DNA from: Actinomycetales bacterium
GTDB lineage: Bacteria; Actinomycetota; Actinomycetes; Actinomycetales; Kineosporiaceae
Length of the DNA: 64,000 nt
NCBI GenBank assembly: GCA_012719445.1
Contig: JAAYAH010000140.1
Coordinates: 1 to 64,000 of the forward strand
Direction of reading: 5' to 3'
Positions 40,845 to 54,143 of the stretch are shown here, one piece after another (position 1 is the stretch's first letter; each line of letters begins with the position of its first letter). A program made the translations under genes and the position numbers. The notes below the pieces were generated by a model. It saw only the letters and a list, made by a program, of their open reading frames with translations, searched no databases and was not told the DNA's origin.

Positions 40845-41282
40845 TCACCGGTCCAGTACCTCCTGCCAGATGCCGGGATTCCACGGGTACTTCGGCGGGT
40901 CGGTCGGGGCGGGATCCGGGTCGGCCCGCGGTGGTGTCGGGGCATCGGGGGTCGGGTCGCGCAGGGTGGGAACCGCGAGTGCGCGTTCGCAGGACATGCT
41001 GGCCAGCAGCGCTGCCAGCCTCTGGTCGACCGCGGTGAAGGTCGCCGCGATCCCGTCCAGCGCTTCGACGGCCTCGGCGCAGCCCCTGCCGATCCGGTGC
41101 AGGCCGTACTCCCAGTCGGCCGTGAACTCCGTGAGCTCGTCGAAGATCGGACGGGCTCCCACCGAGAGCCCCTCGAAGGAGCCCAGTTCGCGACAGGCGG
41201 TGGACAGCCGATCCTCGGCGGTCCGCAGCCCCGCTCGCAGGGAGGCGAGCACCTCCGGGTCGACATGAAGATCACCTGGCAC
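40845..41282 (-). CDS. EspC/WXG100-like type VII secretion target
   Basis: A 145-residue protein, GTG start at 41282. It reads LHVDPEVLASLRAGLRTAEDRLSTACRELGSFEGL, then DWEYGLHRIGRGCAEAVEALDGIAATFTAVDQRLAALL, two long helices with a WxxGL turn, as in ESX-secreted EspC-type proteins (Pfam T7SS ESX-1 EspC). The C-terminal 45 residues are Pro/Asp-rich. It is followed by a helical protein 16 bases downstream. No ESX ATPase, EccB/C/D/E or mycosin genes are present, so it is an orphan pair or depends on genes elsewhere. Confidence 0.65.
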   Translation of the reverse strand: MPGDLHVDPEVLASLRAGLRTAEDRLSTACRELGSFEGLSVGARPIFDELTEFTADWEYGLHRIGRGCAEAVEALDGIAATFTAVDQRLAALLASMSCERALAVPTLRDPTPDAPTPPRADPDPAPTDPPKYPWNPGIWQEVLDR

Positions 41283-41349
41283 GGTTCGTCCCCCTCGTCG
41301 CCTCGCAGGCCCCCGCCTGTCCGTCCGCCCGGTCCATCCGCTCGGTCAA

Positions 41350-41370
41350 GCGGGCCGTCGAGCGGCCCGC
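41350..41370. other. Hairpin and repeats upstream of amt
   Basis: The 447-base gap 41283-41729 contains no gene. It has an 8-bp hairpin (41350-41357 with 41363-41370), several copies of GTCACCCGG-like repeats (41378-41412 and 41508-41518) and the GlnR-like box described separately. Confidence 0.35.
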
Positions 41371-41538
41371 CCGGTTCGTCACCCGGTAGGTCAGCCGGTA
41401 TGTCACCCGGTGCTCCCTGTGGGGGCTGCACGATACCGGACAGGTCACCGCAGGGCGGGCGGGTCGGCCGGGGTCGCGATCCCGTCGGCAGGGCCGGTCG
41501 CGCCGACGTCACCCGGTGTTCACACCGGGGCCGCGATC

Positions 41539-41576
41539 GTCACACGGCCGTAACCCGGGCAACCGGTGCCCGAAAC
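41539..41576 (+). promoter_or_regulatory. GlnR-like box upstream of amt
   Basis: Four 5-mers recur every 11 bases: GTCAC (41539), GTAAC (41550), AACCG (41561) and GAAAC (41572), each separated by 6 bases. This is the a-n6-b-n6-a-n6-b layout of GlnR boxes (GTnAC-n6-GAAAC) in streptomycetes and mycobacteria. It lies 153 bases before the amt ATG. The third element fits poorly. It suggests nitrogen-limitation control of amt-glnB-glnD. Confidence 0.55.
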
Positions 41577-41729
41577 AGCGGGCGACCACCGTTCCTTGTC
41601 GACAGGACGGCTCGGCGTTCCCTCCCACCCGCCCGGACGGCGTCCGGACCGGCGGGACGGAAGGGACGACCAGGTGGCTGCCCGGCAGCTCCACCGGGCC
41701 GCTGGCCACCGGACAGCGAAAGGATGCGG

Positions 41730-45897
<4,168 letters not shown>

Positions 45898-45941
45898 GCT
45901 AGCCACGACCCCAGCCGACCGTCGATCTGCGAGGACTCCCC

Positions 45942-47573
45942 GTGTTCGCGACGCTGTCCGATCGCCTCACCGCGACCTTCCGGTCCCTGCGCGGCAAGGG
46001 CCGCCTCTCCGAGGCCGACGTCGACGCCACGATCCGGGAGATCCGCAGGGCGCTGCTGGACGCGGACGTCGCGCTGCCCGTCGTCCGGGCCTTCACCGCG
46101 CGGGTGCGCGAGCGGGCGCTGGGGGCCGAGGTCTCCCAGGCACTCAACCCCGCCCAGCAGGTCGTGCAGATCATCCACGACGAGCTCGTCGCCGTGCTCG
46201 GCGGGCAGACCCGGCGGCTGCAGCTGGCGAAGACGCCGCCGACGGTCATCCTGCTCGCCGGCCTCCAGGGCTCGGGGAAGACGACGTTCGCCGGCAAGCT
46301 CGGCCTGCTGCTCAAGGGACAGGGTCACACCCCGCTGCTGGTGGCCTGCGACCTGCAGCGCCCGAACGCCGTCGACCAGCTCACCGTGGTGGGGCAGCGG
46401 GCAGGGGTTGCCGTCTTCGCGCCGCACCCGGGGGTCTCGGCCACCGGCGCCACCGCGGCGACCGGGCCGGGCGACCCGGTGGCGGTGGCGAGGGACGGCG
46501 TCCGGTTCGCCAGGGAGAAGCAGCACGACGTCGTCATCGTCGACACCGCGGGCCGGCTGGGCGTCGACACCGAGCTGATGGCCCAGGCCGCGGGGATCCG
46601 CGACGCCGTCCAGCCGGACGAGATCCTGTTCGTCCTCGACGCCATGATCGGCCAGGACGCCGTGACCACCGCCCGGGCCTTCCTCGACGGGGTCGGCTTC
46701 ACCGGGGTCGTGCTGTCGAAGCTCGACGGCGACGCGCGGGGCGGTGCCGCGCTGTCCGTCGTCGGGGTCACCGACCGGCCGGTGCTGTTCGCCTCCACCG
46801 GGGAGAAGCTCGACGACCTCGAGGTGTTCCACCCGGACCGGATGGCCTCCCGGATCCTCGACATGGGCGACGTGCTCACCCTCATCGAGCAGGCCCAGCG
46901 GAACTTCGACGCCGAGCAGGCGGAGAAGATGGCCGCCAAGCTCGCCGCCGACGAGGACTTCACCCTCGACGACTTCCTCTCCCAGTTGGCGATGCTGCGC
47001 AACATGGGCTCGCTGAAGAAGATGCTCGGCATGCTCCCCGGGATGGGGGAGCTGCGGGAGCAGCTGGACAGCTTCGACGAGCGGGAGGTCGACCGGGTCG
47101 AGGCGATCATCAAGTCGATGACCCCGCAGGAGCGGCGCCAGCCGCGGATCCTCAACGGCTCGCGGCGGTCGCGGGTCGCGCGCGGCTCCGGGGTCGAGGT
47201 GAGCGAGGTCAACCAGTTGCTGGAGCGCTTCGCCGACGCCCAGAAGGCGATGCGCGCGATGCGCAAGGGCATGGGCGGCGGAGGGATGCCGGGCCTCGGC
47301 GGGATGCCCGGGATGCCGGGGCTGCCCGGCATGGGGGGCGGCAAGAAGTCGCGCGGCCGCAACTCCGCCCCGCCGCGCAAGGGAAAGGGCAGGGCCAAGT
47401 CCGGTAATCCGGCGAAGCGGGCGCAGCAGGAGCGTGAGTCGACGCAGCGCGCCGTCCCCCAGGAACCGGCGAAGGGCAGGGCCTTCGGGCTGGACGCCCA
47501 GCGGCCGCAGGAGCCGGCCGACCCCTCGACGGTGAAGCTGCCGCCGGGGTTCGAGCGGTTCCTCGGCGGCTGA
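45942..47573 (+). CDS. ffh: Signal recognition particle protein Ffh
   Basis: SRP GTPase, 543 residues, GTG start. The N/G domain has LRGKGRLSEADVD, G1 GLQGSGKTTFAGKL, ACDLQRPNAVDQL, DTAGRLGVDTELM and SKLDGDARGGAALS. The methionine-rich M domain (about 330-450) contains MLGMLPGM, MTPQERRQP, SRRSRVARGSGVEVSEVNQLLERF. The last 110 residues are Gly/Met-rich (GMPGLGGMPGMPG) and basic. It is 44 bases after glnD. It works with FtsY. Confidence 0.96.
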   Translation: MFATLSDRLTATFRSLRGKGRLSEADVDATIREIRRALLDADVALPVVRAFTARVRERALGAEVSQALNPAQQVVQIIHDELVAVLGGQTRRLQLAKTPPTVILLAGLQGSGKTTFAGKLGLLLKGQGHTPLLVACDLQRPNAVDQLTVVGQRAGVAVFAPHPGVSATGATAATGPGDPVAVARDGVRFAREKQHDVVIVDTAGRLGVDTELMAQAAGIRDAVQPDEILFVLDAMIGQDAVTTARAFLDGVGFTGVVLSKLDGDARGGAALSVVGVTDRPVLFASTGEKLDDLEVFHPDRMASRILDMGDVLTLIEQAQRNFDAEQAEKMAAKLAADEDFTLDDFLSQLAMLRNMGSLKKMLGMLPGMGELREQLDSFDEREVDRVEAIIKSMTPQERRQPRILNGSRRSRVARGSGVEVSEVNQLLERFADAQKAMRAMRKGMGGGGMPGLGGMPGMPGLPGMGGGKKSRGRNSAPPRKGKGRAKSGNPAKRAQQERESTQRAVPQEPAKGRAFGLDAQRPQEPADPSTVKLPPGFERFLGG

Positions 47574-47610
47574 CGGCGGCCGGGACCCACAGCGAGCCGC
47601 GACGCGAGCC

Positions 47611-48747
47611 ATGGACGGAACCCTGCACGACGAGCCGCAGGACGAGGAACGGGGCGAGATCCTGCACCTCCGCGGGCCGGTGCTGGCCGGGCCCGACCGG
47701 GAGATCGACCAGGTCTGGGTCGACAACGGGCGGATCAGCCTGCACCCACCGGCGGACCGGCGTCGCCGGGGGGTGCGCCGACTCGACGGGTTCGTGCTCC
47801 CCGGACTCGTCGACGCGCACTGCCACATCGGTCTCGCCGCCGAGGGAGCCGCCGACCGGGACGGGACGGAGCGGCAGGCCCTCGCCGACCGGGACGCCGG
47901 GACCCTGCTGGTCCGGGACGCCGGTCAGCCGGGCGACACCCGCTGGATCGACGGCCGCGAGGACCTCCCCGCCGTCGTCCGGGCCGGCCGTCATCTGGCC
48001 AGGTCCCGGCGCTACCTCCGTGGCTACGGTCGCGAGCTGGAGCCGGAGCACCTGGTCACCGCGGTCCGGGAGGAGGCGCGGCGCGGGGACGGCTGGGTGA
48101 AGCTGGTCGGTGACTGGATCGACCGGGAGGTCGGCGACCTCGCGCCCTGCTGGCCGGCCGAGGCCCTCACCGCGGCCGTCGCCGCCGCGCACGCCGAGGG
48201 GGCGAGGGTCACCGCGCACTGCTTCGGTGAGGACTGCCTGCCGGACCTGCTCGCGGCGGGGATCGACTGCGTCGAGCACGCGACCGGGCTGGCCGGGGAC
48301 GTTCTGACGTTGGCGGCCGAGCGCGGGGTCGCCGTCGTGCCGACCCTGGTGAACATCGCGAACTTCCCCTCCTTCGCCGCGGCCGGCGCGCCCCGGTACC
48401 CGGCCTACGCCGCGCACATGCTCGCCCTGCACGAGCGCCGGTACGCGACGGTGTGGCGGGCCCACGAGGCGGGGGTCCCGGTGTACTGCGGCACGGACGC
48501 CGGGGGGACGTTGCCGCACGGCATCCTCGCCCGCGAGGTGGCGGAGCTGGTCGTCGCGGGGCTGCCGCCGGTCGCGGCGCTGGACGCCGCGTGCTGGGCC
48601 GCCAGGGCCTGGCTCGGCCGGCCGGGGGTCGAGGAGGGCGCTCCGGCGGACCTCGTCGTGTACGGGGAGGACCCCCGCCGGGTGACCGGCGTGCTGGCGG
48701 CCCCCCGCGCGGTCGTCCTGCGCGGCCGGGTCGTCCTGGTCCGGTGA
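47611..48747 (+). CDS. Metal-dependent amidohydrolase
   Basis: A 378-residue amidohydrolase-superfamily enzyme; the orthologue in M. tuberculosis (Rv2915c) sits in the same place. The TIM-barrel metal ligands are LVDAHCHIGL (HxH), VKLVGDW (likely carboxylated Lys), VTAHCFGE, CVEHATGL and CGTDAGG. The beta-sandwich parts are at both ends (ILHLRGPVLAGPDRE..., ADLVVYGEDPRRV). The substrate is unknown. ATG start. Confidence 0.88.
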   Translation: MDGTLHDEPQDEERGEILHLRGPVLAGPDREIDQVWVDNGRISLHPPADRRRRGVRRLDGFVLPGLVDAHCHIGLAAEGAADRDGTERQALADRDAGTLLVRDAGQPGDTRWIDGREDLPAVVRAGRHLARSRRYLRGYGRELEPEHLVTAVREEARRGDGWVKLVGDWIDREVGDLAPCWPAEALTAAVAAAHAEGARVTAHCFGEDCLPDLLAAGIDCVEHATGLAGDVLTLAAERGVAVVPTLVNIANFPSFAAAGAPRYPAYAAHMLALHERRYATVWRAHEAGVPVYCGTDAGGTLPHGILAREVAELVVAGLPPVAALDAACWAARAWLGRPGVEEGAPADLVVYGEDPRRVTGVLAAPRAVVLRGRVVLVR

Positions 48748-48881
48748 GACGGCAGGGGGACCCGCCGTGGCGGTGGTCCGTGAGGTGCCCGGCGGGGTGT
48801 GCGACGGTGGTGGGGACGGCGGTACCGGCGCCCGGAACCGGCCCGGAGTGGGATCCGATCCGGCGAATGATTCCCCGCCTG

Positions 48882-48910
48882 CTGACAGCGGCGTGCCAGC
48901 ACGTTACGTT
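48882..48910 (+). promoter_or_regulatory. Strong leaderless promoter of the polytopic membrane gene
   Basis: CTGACA (48882-48887), a 17-base spacer and TACGTT (48905-48910) precede the GTG at 48917 by 6 bases. This is the best -35/-10 pair in the window and predicts a transcript starting at the start codon. Confidence 0.65.
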
Positions 48911-48916
48911 CACGCG

Positions 48917-50989
48917 GTGAGCACGCGCAGCGAGATCGGGCGGAGCGTGGAGCGGAGGGCTGTGTCCGGGCAACGGCAGCAATCGCGACAACCGGTCGCG
49001 ACCGGTCGGCCCCGTCTCTCCGAGGCCCTGTGGGTGACGCTGCTGGGTGCCGCGCTCTCCGTGGCGATGAGCTGGCCGCTGGTGCGCAGCCTGTCCCGAA
49101 CGGTTCCGCTCAACGTCGGCGACCCGCTGTACTTCGCCTGGCAGCTGTCCTGGGTGGGCCACGCCCTGCGCAGCGACCCCACCGACATCTGGACGACCTA
49201 CGCCTTCCAGCGTTCCCCGGACAATCTCGCCTTCACCGACACGGTGCTCGGGTACGCCCCGCTGAGTCTGCTCGGCTCGGGACAGGACGGCGCCCTGCTG
49301 CAGCTCAACCTCGCCGGGCTGATCGCGACGACGATGTCCTTCGTCGGTGCGTACGCCCTGGCCAGAGCCCTCGGAGCCCGGGTTCCGGGAGCTCTCGTGG
49401 CCGGATCCGGTTTCGCCTTCGCGCCGTGGCGGCTCGAACAGGTGATCCATATCAATGTCACCTCGACCGGCGGCATGGCCCTTGCCCTGGCCTTCCTCGC
49501 CTACGGCCACGGCTGGACGCTGCGCCGGAGGGAGCGCAGGCCGGGACGCCCCGGGTGGGTGCTCCTGGGCTGGCTGGTGGCCTGCTACCAACTGCTGTTC
49601 GGGTTCGCGATCGGGATCCCGTTCGCCTACGTCCTCGCCGGTGTGCTGCTGCTGTGGACCCTGTGCTGGGTGTTCTCACCGAGGCAACGGATGCTGTGGT
49701 GGGTCCTGCTGGCGGACCTGGTCGGCGGGGCGGCCTTCATCGGGACGACGCTGCTGCTGCTCCGGCCGTACCTCCGCGTCCTGGAGGCCCATCCCGAGGC
49801 CAAGCGCGGCGAGTCCTGGCTGTGGCTCTCCCCGTCGTGGCGCGGGCTGATCACCTCTCCCCGGACCAACGTGTGGTGGGGGGACCTCCAGGAGGGCTGG
49901 CGGTCGACCCTGAAGTGGCCGCCCGAGATGGCCCTGCTCCCGGGGTTCGTCCTCCTCGGTCTCGCCGTCCTCGGGATCGTCCTGTCGTCCTGGTCGCTGC
50001 GCCGGCGCCTGGCGCTGCTTCTCGCGGTTGCGGCCTTCGCCGTGCTCGCCCTCGGCACCAGGGGTCCCGGCGGAGGGGAGTGGACCTACCTGCCGCTGTT
50101 CCGGAACCTGCCGGGCTGGGACGCGCTGCGTACTCCCGGGCGCCTGATGATCTGGGTCACGCTCGGCCTGTGCCTGCTCGCGGCGGGCACGGTGTCCAAG
50201 CTGACCGACCTGGCCTGGCGACCATGGGGAGGGGCCCGGCACATCGGTTCCGACGAGCCGGAGGACCCGGGGGACCAGGGGGACACGGCACCACGGACCG
50301 CCTACCTCGGCACCGGCGGCGTCCCTGTGCAGCGGGGTCACGTGGCACCCGGGCCCAGCGGCCTCCTGGTGCGTCGGCGGAGCGGTCACCGCGAGACGCC
50401 GCGTCGCCCTCCGCTGCCCGCCGCCGTCGCGCTCGGGCTCCTGCTCGCCGTGCCCGCCGCGATGGTGACCGTCGAGGGACGCGGCGACGTGCCGAACTGG
50501 GAGATCTGGAAGCCGCCCGTCGCGCTGGCCGAACTCCCGCAGCCGATCCTCATCCTGCCGTCGGCCGCCGTCACCGACTACTACTGGATGACCTGGCAGA
50601 CCGAGGGCTGGCCGGTGATGGCCAACGGGAGCAGCGGCTTCGAGCCGGCGGCCCAGCAGTCGCTGCGCAAGCAGGCGGCCTCCTTCCCCGACACCGCCAG
50701 CGTCACCGCCCTGCGGGAACGGGGCATCCGTACCGTGATCCTGGTCAGGGACGTGACGCCGCAGACGCCCTGGGCGACGGCGGCGGATCGCCCGGTCGAC
50801 GGCCTCGGGATCGTCCGCAAGGACGTCGGCAACGTCATCGTCTACTCCCTCGACGCCTCGGAGGGCGCCGACATCGAGGAGACCGCCGCGACCGACGGGG
50901 CGACGGAGTCGATCGAGTCCGCGGACCCGGAGGAGACCTCCACTCCGACGGCGGACCCGACGACCACCAGCACCGGCTCGTCGGACTGA
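48917..50989 (+). CDS. Polytopic membrane protein, GT-C-like
   Basis: A 690-residue protein with about 10-12 hydrophobic spans (first at about residues 38-55) and a C-terminal extracytoplasmic part (about 500-690). LNVGDPLYFAWQLSWVGHAL, TYAFQRSPDNLAFTDTVLGYAPLSLL, and FAPWRLEQVIHINVTSTGGMALAL are like GT-C-type lipid-linked glycosyltransferase membrane proteins, but no family name can be given safely. The end is Asp/Glu/Thr/Ser-rich (EETSTPTADPTTTSTG), like a wall-spanning linker. The GTG at 48917 is set by the promoter. Its substrate is unknown. Confidence 0.78.
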   Translation: MSTRSEIGRSVERRAVSGQRQQSRQPVATGRPRLSEALWVTLLGAALSVAMSWPLVRSLSRTVPLNVGDPLYFAWQLSWVGHALRSDPTDIWTTYAFQRSPDNLAFTDTVLGYAPLSLLGSGQDGALLQLNLAGLIATTMSFVGAYALARALGARVPGALVAGSGFAFAPWRLEQVIHINVTSTGGMALALAFLAYGHGWTLRRRERRPGRPGWVLLGWLVACYQLLFGFAIGIPFAYVLAGVLLLWTLCWVFSPRQRMLWWVLLADLVGGAAFIGTTLLLLRPYLRVLEAHPEAKRGESWLWLSPSWRGLITSPRTNVWWGDLQEGWRSTLKWPPEMALLPGFVLLGLAVLGIVLSSWSLRRRLALLLAVAAFAVLALGTRGPGGGEWTYLPLFRNLPGWDALRTPGRLMIWVTLGLCLLAAGTVSKLTDLAWRPWGGARHIGSDEPEDPGDQGDTAPRTAYLGTGGVPVQRGHVAPGPSGLLVRRRSGHRETPRRPPLPAAVALGLLLAVPAAMVTVEGRGDVPNWEIWKPPVALAELPQPILILPSAAVTDYYWMTWQTEGWPVMANGSSGFEPAAQQSLRKQAASFPDTASVTALRERGIRTVILVRDVTPQTPWATAADRPVDGLGIVRKDVGNVIVYSLDASEGADIEETAATDGATESIESADPEETSTPTADPTTTSTGSSD

Positions 50990-51115
50990 CGACCGGCGCG
51001 TGCCCGGCCTGTGTCCGGCGCGTGCCCGGCCGGCACCAGGCGTCGTTCCGGGGCTGTGCCCGGTCTGCGTCCGGGGCCGTGTCCGGGCGGGTGCGGCGGG
51101 GTGCACGTGGTCTGG

Positions 51116-51121
51116 CAGAAT
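51116..51121 (+). promoter_or_regulatory. Possible rpsP -10 (TGGCAGAAT)
   Basis: TGGCAGAAT ends 129 bases before the rpsP start. The TGGCAG-N-N-T core also precedes rplS and cofC. The 261-base gap 50990-51250 otherwise holds short imperfect GTGCCCGGCCTG-like repeats (50999-51060) and no gene. Confidence 0.35.
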
Positions 51122-51250
51122 GTGCCGCTGTACCCGGCCGGCGCGGACCCTCTCACCGCGGAACGGTCGAGTCCACCGGTCGCCAGACGACCCGGACCCC
51201 CACCCGGGTGTCGACGCGGTCGATCCCACAGAAGCAGGAGTTCAGCACCC

Positions 51251-51757
51251 GTGGCTGTCAAGATCCGTCTCAAGCGCCTGGGCAAGATCCGCGCGCCGTA
51301 CTACCGCATCGTCGTCGCCGACTCCCGCACCAAGCGGGACGGTCGCGCGATCGAGGAGATCGGGAAGTACCACCCGACCGAGGACCCCTCGTACATCGAG
51401 GTCGACTCCGCCCGGGCTCAGTACTGGCTCGGCGTCGGCGCCCAGCCGACCGAGCAGGTGCTGGCCATCCTCAAGATCACCGGTGACTGGCAGAAGTACA
51501 AGGGTCTCCCCGGCGCCGAGGGCACCCTGCGCACCGCCACGCCGAAGGCCGACAAGAAGACCGTCTTCGAGGCCGCAGCCAAGGAGGCCATGGGCGCGCC
51601 CAAGGAGGGTGCGACCACGTCGAAGCCGAAGCGGGGCAGGAAGGCGGCTGCCGCCGCCGAGCCCGCGGCAGAGGCGGCTGCCCCCGCCGAGCCCGTGGCA
51701 GAGGCGAAGGCTCCCGCGCCGGAGGCCTCCGCTGACAAGGCCCCGGCCGAGGGCTGA
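51251..51757 (+). CDS. rpsP: 30S ribosomal protein S16
   Basis: S16 of 168 residues; the ribosomal part is residues 1-90 ([30 protein letters not shown]). GTG start, AGGAG 10 bases upstream. The last 70 residues are Ala/Lys/Pro/Glu-rich ([17 protein letters not shown]) and resemble the tail of HU; such extensions on S16 are common in actinobacteria. It starts the rpsP-khpA-rimM-trmD run. Confidence 0.96.
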   Translation: MAVKIRLKRLGKIRAPYYRIVVADSRTKRDGRAIEEIGKYHPTEDPSYIEVDSARAQYWLGVGAQPTEQVLAILKITGDWQKYKGLPGAEGTLRTATPKADKKTVFEAAAKEAMGAPKEGATTSKPKRGRKAAAAAEPAAEAAAPAEPVAEAKAPAPEASADKAPAEG

Positions 51758-51760
51758 GCC

Positions 51761-52003
51761 GTGCTCGCCGACGCCCTGGAACACCTGGTGCGCGGAATCG
51801 TCGGGCACCCGGACGACGTCCGGGTCCGCAGCAGGCCCCTGCGTCGCGGGACGCTCCTCGAGGTGAGGGTCCATCCCGAGGACCTCGGACGGGTCATCGG
51901 CCGCTCCGGGCGGACGGCCAACGCGTTGCGGACCGTCGTCAAGGCACTCGCCGACGGTCGGCCGATCCGCGTGGACGTCGTGGACGTCGATCGCGGTCGA
52001 TGA
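51761..52003 (+). CDS. khpA: KH-domain RNA-binding protein KhpA
   Basis: An 80-residue KH protein with the GxxG-type loop in RVIGRSGRTANALRTVV. It is 3 bases after rpsP in the standard rpsP-KhpA-rimM-trmD operon. In Gram-positive bacteria KhpA pairs with KhpB to bind RNA and influence cell elongation. Confidence 0.93.
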   Translation: MLADALEHLVRGIVGHPDDVRVRSRPLRRGTLLEVRVHPEDLGRVIGRSGRTANALRTVVKALADGRPIRVDVVDVDRGR

Positions 52004-52093
52004 CGACGGTGTCCCGGGTCCGGGACACCGAGGACACATCACCGGCGGCCCCGCCCTCGTCGGCGGGGCCGCCGACCTGTCGGAGGTGCTGGA

Positions 52094-52621
52094 GTGCGTC
52101 TCGTCGTGGCCCGGATCGGTCGCGCCCACGGGATCCGGGGCGAGGTGACGGTCGAGGTCCGCACGGACTCGCCGGAGGAGCGGTTCCGGGAGGGAGCCGT
52201 CCTCCACGTCGTGCCGCCCCGGGGGGCCGGGGGGCTGCCGCGGACCCTCACCGTGGCCTCCGCGCGGGACCACCGGGGGGTCCTGCTGCTCGGGTTCGAC
52301 GGGATCGCCGACCGGACCGCGGCCGAGTCGCTGCGTGGCGCCCTGCTGGAGGCCGAGGTCGCCGACGAGGCGACCGAGCCGGACGCGTGGTACGACCACC
52401 AGCTCGTCGGGCTGCGGGTCAGGGACCCGCGGGGGAGCGAGCTGGGCGAGATCGTCTCCGTCGAGCACGGGGCGCAGGACCTGCTCGTGGTGCGGCTGCC
52501 CGGCGGCGAGCGGCTGGTCCCCTTCGTCGGCGCCCTCGTGCCCACGGTGGACGTGGCGGGCGGGTTCGTCGTGGTCGACGCGCCGCCGGGTCTGCTCGAC
52601 GACCACGACGCCACGGGCTGA
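52094..52621 (+). CDS. rimM: Ribosome maturation factor RimM
   Basis: 16S rRNA processing factor, 175 residues, GTG start. The N-terminal [24 protein letters not shown] is diagnostic, and PRC-barrel features ([24 protein letters not shown]) are in the C-terminal half. A Gly/Pro segment (PPRGAGGLP) is extra. It is needed for 30S head assembly with S19. Confidence 0.95.
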   Translation: MRLVVARIGRAHGIRGEVTVEVRTDSPEERFREGAVLHVVPPRGAGGLPRTLTVASARDHRGVLLLGFDGIADRTAAESLRGALLEAEVADEATEPDAWYDHQLVGLRVRDPRGSELGEIVSVEHGAQDLLVVRLPGGERLVPFVGALVPTVDVAGGFVVVDAPPGLLDDHDATG

Positions 52622-52661
52622 GGCTGCCGGTGACGGGCAGGGCGACGGGGCCGGAGGCCGG

Positions 52662-53582
52662 ATGAGGATCGACGTCATCACCATCTTCCCCGAGTACCTC
52701 GCGCCGCTCGATCTGTCGCTCATCGGCAGGGCGCGCAGGGCGGGGCTCCTCGACGTGCGGGTGCACGACCTGCGGGACTTCACCCACGACCGGCACCGGA
52801 CCGTGGACGACACCCCCTGCGGCGGCGGGCCGGGCATGGTCATGAGCCCGGAGCCGTGGGGGGAGGCGCTGGACCGCGTGCTCGTCGGCGCCCCGGAGCC
52901 CGGTGCATCGGAACCTGGTGCCGCGGAACCCGGCGCCGCGGAGCTCGGCGCCCAGGAACCCGGCGCCCCGGAGCCGGACCCCTCGACGGGGACGGCGCAC
53001 GGCCGGCCGACCCTCGTCCTGCCCTCGCCGTCGGGGGAGCCGTTCCGTCAGGCGACGGCGCGGGAGCTCGCCGGTGCCGACTGGCTGGTCTTCGGCTGCG
53101 GCCGGTACGAGGGCATCGACGAGCGGGTCGTCGTCCACGCGGCGCAACGGATGCCGGTGCGGTTGCTCAGCCTCGGCGACTACGTGCTCAACGGGGGCGA
53201 GGTCGCCGTCCTCGCGATGGTCGAGGCCGTGGCCCGCCTGCTGCCCGGCGTGCTCGGCAACGCGGAGAGCCTGGTCGAGGAGAGCCACGAGGACGGGCTG
53301 CTCGAGTACCCGGTCTACACCAGGCCGACCTCGTGGCGCGGCCTGGACGTGCCCGCCGTCCTCGGCTCCGGCCACCACGCGCAGATCGACCGCTGGCGCA
53401 GGGACGAGCGCCTGCGCCGGACCGCGCGGCGGCGTCCCGACCTCCTGCCTGCCCTGGACCCGGCCGGTCTCGACCCCGCGGACCTGGCCGTCCTCGCCGA
53501 GGAGGGGGTCGTCGTCGACGAGGCGGGACGGCTCAGCCCCGGCGCTCGATTTCTGGGGACGTCACCGCCTGTGGCAGACTGA
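52662..53582 (+). CDS. trmD: tRNA (guanine37-N1)-methyltransferase
   Basis: SPOUT-fold enzyme of 306 residues that methylates G37 of tRNA. The ATG at 52662 has GGAGG 4 bases before it. [43 protein letters not shown] and [20 protein letters not shown] form the trefoil knot. An Ala/Glu/Pro/Gly repeat ([18 protein letters not shown]) of about 30 residues interrupts the normal sequence between DRVLVGA and [10 protein letters not shown], an insertion that other TrmDs lack. The knot itself is intact. Confidence 0.95.
   Translation: MRIDVITIFPEYLAPLDLSLIGRARRAGLLDVRVHDLRDFTHDRHRTVDDTPCGGGPGMVMSPEPWGEALDRVLVGAPEPGASEPGAAEPGAAELGAQEPGAPEPDPSTGTAHGRPTLVLPSPSGEPFRQATARELAGADWLVFGCGRYEGIDERVVVHAAQRMPVRLLSLGDYVLNGGEVAVLAMVEAVARLLPGVLGNAESLVEESHEDGLLEYPVYTRPTSWRGLDVPAVLGSGHHAQIDRWRRDERLRRTARRRPDLLPALDPAGLDPADLAVLAEEGVVVDEAGRLSPGARFLGTSPPVAD
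53575..53580 (+). promoter_or_regulatory. Possible rplS -10 (TGGCAGACT)
   Basis: TGGCAGACT overlaps the trmD stop and lies about 156 bases before rplS. It resembles the elements before rpsP and cofC. Confidence 0.35.
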
Positions 53583-53736
53583 TGCCTCGTGCCGCCGGGC
53601 GGCCGCGCCCTGCCACAGGGGGAGCCGAGGCCAGCGCACCGGACGCCGCGCCGCATGGCGCGCGACCCGGCACCACCATTCGATGCAGTCCTGACTGCGC
53701 GGGTGACCTGTGGCACCCGCGGGAGAGCGATCCCTG

Positions 53737-54093
53737 ATGCACACGCTGGACAACGTCGACGCCGCCTCCCTGCGCGACGACATCCCGCCCTTCCGCGCCG
53801 GTGACACCGTCAAGGTGCACGTGAAGGTCGTCGAGGGCACGCGGTCCCGGATCCAGATGTTCCAGGGCGTCGTCATCCGGCGCTCCGGCGGCGGGGTGCG
53901 GGAGACCTTCACCGCCCGGAAGATCAGCTTCGGGGTCGGGGTCGAGCGGACCTTCCCCCTCCACTCGCCGATCATCGACCGGATCGAGCTCGTGACCAGG
54001 GGTGACGTCCGCAGGGCGAAGCTCTACTACCTCCGTTCGCTGCGCGGCAAGGCTGCGAAGATCAAGGAGAAGCGCGAGCCGGTCGCGCGCTGA
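53737..54093 (+). CDS. rplS: 50S ribosomal protein L19
   Basis: A 118-residue L19. [34 protein letters not shown] starts it, and [20 protein letters not shown] and [21 protein letters not shown] are diagnostic. A 154-base leader after trmD holds no gene. Confidence 0.97.
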   Translation: MHTLDNVDAASLRDDIPPFRAGDTVKVHVKVVEGTRSRIQMFQGVVIRRSGGGVRETFTARKISFGVGVERTFPLHSPIIDRIELVTRGDVRRAKLYYLRSLRGKAAKIKEKREPVAR

Positions 54094-54143
54094 GCCGGTC
54101 GGCGGAACCACCGACCGCCCCTGGCCGTGATGAGCCTCACGCC

